NCBI GenBank assembly: GCA_015680685.1 | Contig: MNCI01035075.1 | Span: 47,377-111,376 of the forward strand | Length of the DNA stretch: 64,000 bases | Source: Gnetum montanum | Taxonomy: Eukaryota; Streptophyta; Gnetopsida; Gnetales; Gnetaceae | Direction of reading: 5' to 3' | Part shown: piece after piece, positions 58,590 through 64,000 of the stretch | How the letters are laid out: each line of letters starts with the position of its first letter | Position numbering within the stretch: the first letter of the stretch is position 1 | The notes under the pieces: model-generated | The model's database searches: none | What the model was told of the DNA's origin: nothing | Seen by the model: the letters and a program-made list of their open reading frames with translations, nothing else | Program-made: the position numbers and the translations under genes

Positions 58590-60000
58590 GAGCAATGTTG
58601 TCCATCAACAGAGGTAGCATGTGTACTGGCTATCCTAAGCTCATGAAAAGGTTTGGTTTGTTGCACATTGACCAACAGTTTCTTGTCTAGGTTCTCAGGT
58701 TTATATATTGTCATCGCCCCTGAAGGAAAATTTGCGTAAATAATATAAGGTCCTTTCCACAGTGTTTGAAATTTAGTACGTTGTGGCACATGTGTTGGAT
58801 TCCAGTAGAGAACCTTATCTCCTGGTTGATATTTAACTTTTTTAATCCTTAGGTCATNTGTTGTCCATCAACAGAGGTAGCATGTGTACTAGCTATCCTA
58901 AGCTCNACGCAATTCATTAGATGACATGGCAGCTAGTCAGTTTTCATCTAGCAAATTAAGGGTTACTAGGTCNCTCCCTTGAAGGAAAAGTTGCGTAAAT
59001 AATATAAGGTCCTTTCCACAGTGTTTGAAATTTAGTACGTTGTGGCACATGTGTTGGATTCCAGTAGAGAACCTTATCTCCTGGTTGATATTTAACTTTT
59101 TTAATCCTTAGGTCATGACATTGCTTATTGAATGCCTTACGCAATTCATTAGATGACATGGCAGCTAGTCAGTTTTCATCTAGCAAATTAAGGGTTACTA
59201 GGTCAACATCAAGGTTTAGGTCACATGCCATGGATAGTGTACGAAGCTCATTTTGAATGGGAAGCATTGGTAATTTACCATACACTAACTCATAGGGAGA
59301 GTAGCTTATAGGGAGTTTCCATGTGAAGCAGTATGCCCAAAGAGCATCATTCAGTTTAGTGCTCCAATCTCCCCTAAACTTGCTAATAGTTCTTGTCAAT
59401 ATCTTCGTAATCCGTTCGCTTGGGGGTGCTATGGTGTAGTCAATTTATGCTCAACCTCTAAGCGTTGCATTAATTTCCAAAATGTTACACCTGTGAAGTG
59501 TGTACCATTATCTGAAATAAGTGCACATAGCACACCAAACCTGTTTATGATTTGTTGTTGAACAAATCATGCAGCTGTAGATGATGTACAATCCTTAATA
59601 GTAGCTGCTTCTACCCATTTTTTTAGATAATCAATAGCAACAATAATATAAGCTTTGCCATTGGACATTGGTGTAATTGGCCACATAAAATCAATTTCCC
59701 AAATGTTGAAAGGTTCTAACGGTTGAATCCATTATCGCGGATCCTCCATTCTAGCAGTCATTCCCCCATCACGTTGATAGTGCTCACAAGGTTGGATGAA
59801 ATGATGGGTGTCCTAAAATAATGTAGGCCAATAATATCCTACAAGCAAGATCTTGATGGTTGTTCATCTCCCAGCATAATGACCCCCATAAGGACCCTCA
59901 TCAGTGTCTTGGAGAACTTGCAGTTGATCTATATCTGGAACATACTATTGAAGCAAGCCATCGGGACACACTTTGTAAAGTTGCCCATTGATCTTCATAA
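58590..60000 (-). pseudogene. pol: Integrase of element I
   Basis: On minus: zinc region DTDEGPYGGHYAGR and CEHYQRDGGM (about 59910-59770), where one zinc Cys is Tyr. Catalytic core: EPFNIWEIDFM (about 59710, first Asp, with Gly-to-Glu before it), LISDNGTHFTGVTFWKL (about 59515, second Asp) and decayed sequence at the Glu region (about 59400). The C-terminal domain has KVKYQPGDKVLYWNP and FQTLWKGPYIIYA (about 59100-58730), and the end reads STHATSVDGQHCSLF. The region 58859-59116 is duplicated by assembly. Confidence 0.82.
58859..59116. other. Inserted duplicate segments bounded by single N bases (probable assembly artefact)
   Basis: Between N at 58858 and the following sequence: 58859-58905 repeats 58596-58642, 58907-58972 repeats 59139-59204, and 58980-59116 repeats 58721-58857, with only a few mismatches; N bases also at 58906 and 58973. 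Without these copies the integrase C-terminus reads through. Confidence 0.75.
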
Positions 60001-60600
60001 ATTACTTGGCTTAGTGAAGAAACTGTTGTTTCTTCTTAAGGTTTAACTCTTGTGGTGTTTGTTGGGTAAGGAAATAGGTAAGAATGCTGCTATACCAGTT
60101 TGTCTCCATGGGTGATTGATTATTCACTACACCAGCAAAGAGGAATTTATCAAGGAAATAATCAGAAATTGAATACTCATCCTCTTTTTTTTCCCATCGC
60201 AACCAAGATAAATGATCAGCAACTACATTCTTGGTACCTTTGTGATCAATCATCGTTAAATTGAACTCTTGTAAGATTACAAGCCATCGCATGATACGAG
60301 GGCTTACCATTGGCTTTATCATGAGGAACCAGATTGCACTATAATCTGTATGTATATATACTTTATATCCCAATACATAGTGTCTAAAATTTTCAAGTGC
60401 AAACACTACAGCCATTAATTCTTTCTTTGTGGTAGTGTAGTTAAGTTGTGCACCAGCAATACTTCTACTTGCATAGTGGATGTAATAAGGATGCTTCTAG
60501 TCATCTAACTATGTAAGTACGGCTCCTAAAGCATAGTTGGATGAGTCAATCATGATGTGGAATGGTTTGGATTAGTTAGGAGCTTGTAGAATAGGTGTTT
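60001..60600 (-). pseudogene. pol: RNase H of element I
   Basis: On minus: SKPFHIMIDSSNYALGAVLT (about 60560-60510), SRSIAGAQLNYTTTKKEL (about 60460-60415), then an open 134-codon stretch (60415-60011) with VFALENFRHYVLGYKVYIHT, DYSAIWFLM and VVADHLSWLRW. It ends in the connection to integrase. The first acidic residue lies in IDSS (T/A-D-A-S in the family). Confidence 0.82.
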
Positions 60601-60610
60601 CTACTAACTT

Positions 60611-61432
60611 CTATTTCAGAATTTGGAAAGCTAATTCACATTCCCTGATCCACTCGAAAGGTATGTCCTTTTTTGTTAATTCCACCAATGGTTTGGCAAC
60701 CTTTGAAAAGTTCTCAATAAATCTCCTATAGTAGCCAGTATGTCCAAGGAATGACCAAACATCTTTAGCAGTTTCCAGTTGATGGGTAATTCCATGGATA
60801 ATTTTGATTTTCTCAGGGTCTACCTCTATCCCTGTGTGTGAGATTTTGTGCCCTAGTACTATGCCTTCTTGGACCATCAAATGGCTTTTCTACCAGTTGA
60901 GCCTCAAATTGGTTTCTATGCATATTTTTAACACTTACTCCAACTGGTCCAAGGCTTGATCAAATTTTTCTCCATAAGTGGAGAAGTCGTCGATAAAGAC
61001 CTCCATACCATTCCCTATCTGCTGTTGGAATATGCTTAGAACTACTCATTGAAATGTTGCAGGGGCATTGCACAAGCCAAATGGCATCTATTTGTATGCA
61101 AACATTCCCCAAGAACTGGTGAATGTAGTCTTGGCTTGGTCTTCTAAGGCTATTTGTATTTGGTTATATCTTCTATATCCATCTAGAAAACTGTAATAAC
61201 GATGCTCTGCGATGGTGTTTAAGACTTGGTCAACAAATGGCAATGAAAAGTGATCTTTAAATGTTGCCATATTCAGTAGCCTGAAATCTATGCACACCTT
61301 CCATTTTCCTCCCTTTTTAGGTACAATAAATAAGGGGCTAACCCATTTGCTATTAACAATGGAGCATATGAACCTAGCCTTGAGAAGTTGTTCGATTTCT
61401 TCCTTGACTACTTGCTTCAACTTTGGGTTCAA
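60611..61432 (-). pseudogene. pol: Reverse transcriptase of element I
   Basis: On minus: open 114 codons (61432-61088) with KQVVKEEIEQLLKARFI, KWVSPLFIVPKKGGKWKVCI and LPFVDQVLNTIAEHRYYSFL, DGYRRYNQIQIA; the catalytic box FIDDFSTYG (about 60990) keeps both Asp; TAG in LNWQKSH at about 60890; then an open 89 codons with GIVLGHKISHTGIEVDPEK and GHTGYYRRFIENFSKVAKPL (60880-60611). Closest to active of the RTs here, but interrupted by stops. Confidence 0.9.
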
Positions 61433-61438
61433 ACGCCT

Positions 61439-61860
61439 CTACGGTTGTCTTCGAGGCTTCATGGAGGGGTCAGTGTAAATTCTATGTTGGCATATCCTAG
61501 GATCTATTCCAGTTAATTCGGGATATGACCAAGTGAGGGCTTTTGACCATTTATTTATTACCTTTAGCAGTTCTTCTTTCTGTTGAAGAGCAAGCTTAGC
61601 ATTAACAATTACCAATTTTTCATTTTTAAGGAACATGTATTCCATATCGATGGGCAATGGTTTCAGCTCAAGGGGCTCCTTCTTAAATTTCTTAGGGATT
61701 TCCAACTTCCCCCAGTTAATATTTTCAAGGTTAAGACTTGGAAGTTGGCAGTGGACTTGCTCTAATGCGTCTATGCTATCGATGTAAGCATAAGTCAAAT
61801 CGTCAGTTGGTTCCATGCATATGAGTGAATTGCTTTCTTGATTAGCTATCAACCACTGGG
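61439..61860 (-). pseudogene. pol: Protease-RT linker of element I
   Basis: On minus: EDTQWLIANQESNSLICME, DSIDALEQVHCQLPSL, LKPLPIDMEYMFLKNEKLVI, LTWSYPELTGIDPRICQHRI and YTDPSMKPRRQ, typical of the region just before RT in plant Ty3/gypsy pol. Open for 137 codons (61852-61439). The VATT/EDTQWL part is the segment that A, C and F still carry next to their stop. Confidence 0.8.
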
Positions 61861-61921
61861 TGTCTTCCTATTATGTGGCTACTACATACAAACATCTTTA
61901 TATGTTAATCACTTATGCACA

Positions 61922-62602
61922 CTAATTGCATGCAAGCAATGCTAAACTTTGCACAAACCATGACCTCTGCATGCACTTACACCCTATGCCATTGTGTGTG
62001 ATACACGGAACTTTCTTCTTCTCGATCTTTTTGAATGTATTTTTCTTTGATATTTCTAGGGAAAGATTGTGGATTCCTAGGCATACATCAATGGTGCTTA
62101 GCCATGCTCTTCCCATTATGATTGGGAAGTCCCCCTTACCATTGTTTACCTGAATCACTAGGACGTCAGCTGGGTATGACCACCCACAAATAGTGGTAAC
62201 AATGTCTTTCACCAGTCCCAATGGGACATTGATGGATTGGTCAACCAAATCTAGATGGATGTTGCTCTTTTTCAATGAAGGCAGGTTCCAGGCCTTGTAC
62301 ATTTCTTGAGAACTCAAGTTTACATTGGAACCTAAATTCAAAAGAGCCTTGCACAATGCATTTTTAGCGATTTGTAAGTATATCAAAGGACTCCCAGGAT
62401 CAAAGAATTTCCTAGGAAGGTGGCTAGCTTTGATATAATCGGTGATGGCATGTGTTAGCATAACCGTATGCATTGAGTGCGGTGATTTGGTTGAAGGGGG
62501 CTCCGAAGTTTTGATTGATACTGAGCCATCTAAGGAATCAATTGCTTGTGATTGCAAGGGCTTGGTTGGACTGTTGGTTCTAAAGAAATGTCTTCTCTTC
62601 AT
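61922..62602 (-). pseudogene. Aspartic protease of element I
   Basis: Open 226-codon frame on minus. The active-site loop reads KALLNLGSNVNLSSQEMYKA (about 62345-62290): Gly-Ser and Val-Asn are kept but the catalytic Asp is Asn, a G-to-A change. Downstream LVKDIVTTICGWSYPADVLV and GDFPIIMGRAWLSTIDV match B and F. The frame then runs into the linker. Confidence 0.85.
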
Positions 62603-62609
62603 GTGGTTG

Positions 62610-64000
62610 TTGAAACCAACAGTAGGTTGAGAGTTAATAGCCCTTGTGGCATTATGTTGCTGCAGCTAGGTAGGGATTTCACCTTGCATCACGAGAGCAG
62701 GTGGTAGTGGAGCCATTGGTGGAAGAGATGCTGCCAGATGAGAAGGATGATATGCTTGTGGGATATCACCCCTAGAAGAGGGAGTTCCATAATACTCATA
62801 GGATTTATAGTGAGGTTGAGGAGTGATGTGACAGTAGAGTCACGTGGGAAGATTGGTTGCTGCACATAATATCCATACGGGTTAGGTTGCCAGTAAGGAT
62901 ACTGTTGCCTTGGTGGTGGAATTCTCCATGATTGTGGGTGCTACCACTATTGATATTGCTTAATCAATTGTGGTGGAGTTCCACTTAGATAATATGTTAA
63001 GGGTTGATGTAACTATCTTGGGTTAACTTGGGGGTAAGGTAACCTTCAGGGTGCTTTCCGTTTGTTCAATCGTGGGTTGAGTGCATACACTCCAAACTCT
63101 TGCAGATGTGAGATTATAGGGAAACATCCCTTAGGATGGTCATATTAACATATTTCACATCCACTATCATTATTTTTTTTCGACTCCTCAACCTCTTCAA
63201 TGATGGCAACTTTGCCTTTACCCTTGCTACATGCATGTTCCACGTCTCTCTTTTTTCTTTTTTCATTTTTCATGATCACTACCTTGCTCTCTAGACTCCT
63301 CTACTATTTTAAGGATGGATTAAAATCTATTATCTAGGGAATCCCACATTTGGTCTACCTTTTCCAATACTTCTTATGTCAACTTTTGGATAGACAAAGT
63401 TTTCCTATTCACCATCTCTTCGAGTGGTGACTCTTTTTCATCCTCAAAAAATCTCACTCCCCTATTCTGGAGGGAAGGATCTCGGTTATACTCTTCCGTA
63501 CTTTCTCTATTCCATAGCTCATCTTCTTCTTTAGCAGTTTGCTCCAATAGTCTTTGAATTTGATGGGACCTAAGCTCGGATAGTCTTCCTTGGGCATAAG
63601 TCCCAAGGGTTCTTCTTGTTTCATGCCTAAGCCCATCCACGAGATGGCACAGTTGATCCCTTTGCGAATAACCATGGCTAGGACAATGGTGTAACATTGC
63701 ATAATATCAGCCCATGGTAGCATCCAAGGGTTCATGTCCTCCTTATTTTCAGCCTTGGATTTTCTTTCGCAAGTTAGACACTTGAGAGTACATTTCGTAC
63801 TTGTCATTAAATAGTTCTAACATAGTACTCCACCTACGAATGGATTCCGGTTCTAAAGACCGGTACCAACTTTCTGCTTCTTTAACTACTGTCCATGGGA
63901 ACAACTTAAGTTTTTTGTTATTTTTTCTCTATGTTCTGTAAGTCACACGCATCATCGAATGCTTGTAAATGATTCTAAGGATCAGCGTTGTATCCCCCTT
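62610..64000 (-). pseudogene. gag: gag of element I, C-terminal part
   Basis: On minus from the window edge: LQAFDDACDLQNIE, then MLHHCPSHGYSQRDQLCHL with GLRHETRRTLGTYAQGRLSE and EEDELWNRESTEEYNRDPSL (open 63697-63374). The zinc knuckle (about 63165-63127) reads CEIC, stop, YDHPKGCFP: Cys, Cys and His kept in CX2CX3H spacing. A Tyr/Gln/Pro-rich tail follows with many stops. The N-terminus lies outside the window. Confidence 0.8.

Larger units (their letters stand above)
55742..64000 (-). mobile_element. Element I: autonomous-type Athila-like retrotransposon without ORF2, minus strand, partial
   Basis: On minus from the window edge: gag, protease, RT, RNase H, integrase, spacer, polypurine tract, 3' LTR (56650-55742). 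The 5' LTR lies beyond 64000. It inserted into ORF2 of H; AAGAT (55737-55741) should be the target duplication. It has the longest open stretches of pol in the window (226, 137, 134, 114 and 107 codons). ORF2 is absent, replaced by about 370 bp of unrelated sequence. Bases 58859-59116 are an assembly duplication. Confidence 0.88.

Noticed and set aside
1-64000. Retrovirus-like env gene with signal peptide and transmembrane segment
   Set aside because: ORF2 is at the env position but shows long coiled coils and no visible signal peptide or membrane anchor, so an envelope role is not supported.
1-64000. tRNA or rRNA genes
   Set aside because: The only tRNA-like matches are the 18-base primer-binding sites next to LTRs; no cloverleaf could be found around them.

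Overview
The window is a block of seed-plant nuclear repeat DNA. It is AT-rich and CpG-poor, and I see no host gene I could defend. Almost all of it is old, nested, mutually related LTR retrotransposons of the Ty3/gypsy superfamily. Three signs point to the Athila/Tat branch: a primer-binding site complementary to the 3' end of plant tRNA-Asp, a gag zinc knuckle spaced CX2CX3HX4C followed by P, and an extra gene after pol. Heavy decay and deep nesting suit a large, slowly purged genome such as a gymnosperm, but the species cannot be read from the sequence. No open reading frame is intact over a full gene, so coding regions are reported as pseudogenes.

Layout. 1-614: LTR of element E (minus), inserted near the end of the next LTR. 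615-4051: element D (minus), a gag-only deletion derivative whose two LTRs belong to different subfamilies. 4609-27119: element A (plus), pol-less, with gag and a 3' accessory gene (called ORF2 here), interrupted by the complete element B (6823-20217, plus: gag, protease, RT, RNase H, integrase, ORF2). 27125-29663: unassigned AT-rich sequence. 29669-38623: element C (plus), same pol-less layout as A, with a perfect 5-bp target duplication and a 704-base gap. 38629-39934: unassigned degenerate sequence. 39935 to about 45.4 kb: element F (plus), gag and protease, pol missing, 3' end missing. About 46 to 53.86 kb: element G (minus), gag-pol with its 5' LTR, containing a 650-base gap. 53864-55741: 3' end of element H (minus, B family). 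55742 to the window end: element I (minus), inserted into ORF2 of H and running off the window.

How the parts fit together. B shows the full plan: LTR, tRNA-Asp primer site, gag-pol, a long conserved non-coding spacer, ORF2 (a long coiled-coil protein), polypurine tract, LTR. A and C lack protease, RT, RNase H and integrase but keep gag, spacer and ORF2, so they look like a non-autonomous family mobilised in trans by B-like elements. The most interesting signal is in the spacer of A and of B. Each carries, about 0.45-0.55 kb before the ORF2 start codon, a TATA box preceded by the same palindromic module that marks the U3 promoter of that element's own LTR (GATATC type in A, ATGGGGCCCCAT type in B). 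B also shows a good splice donor and acceptor between this site and ORF2. This suggests that ORF2 has its own promoter, matched to the LTR promoter.

Several single N bases coincide with exact local duplications or missing segments and look like assembly joints.
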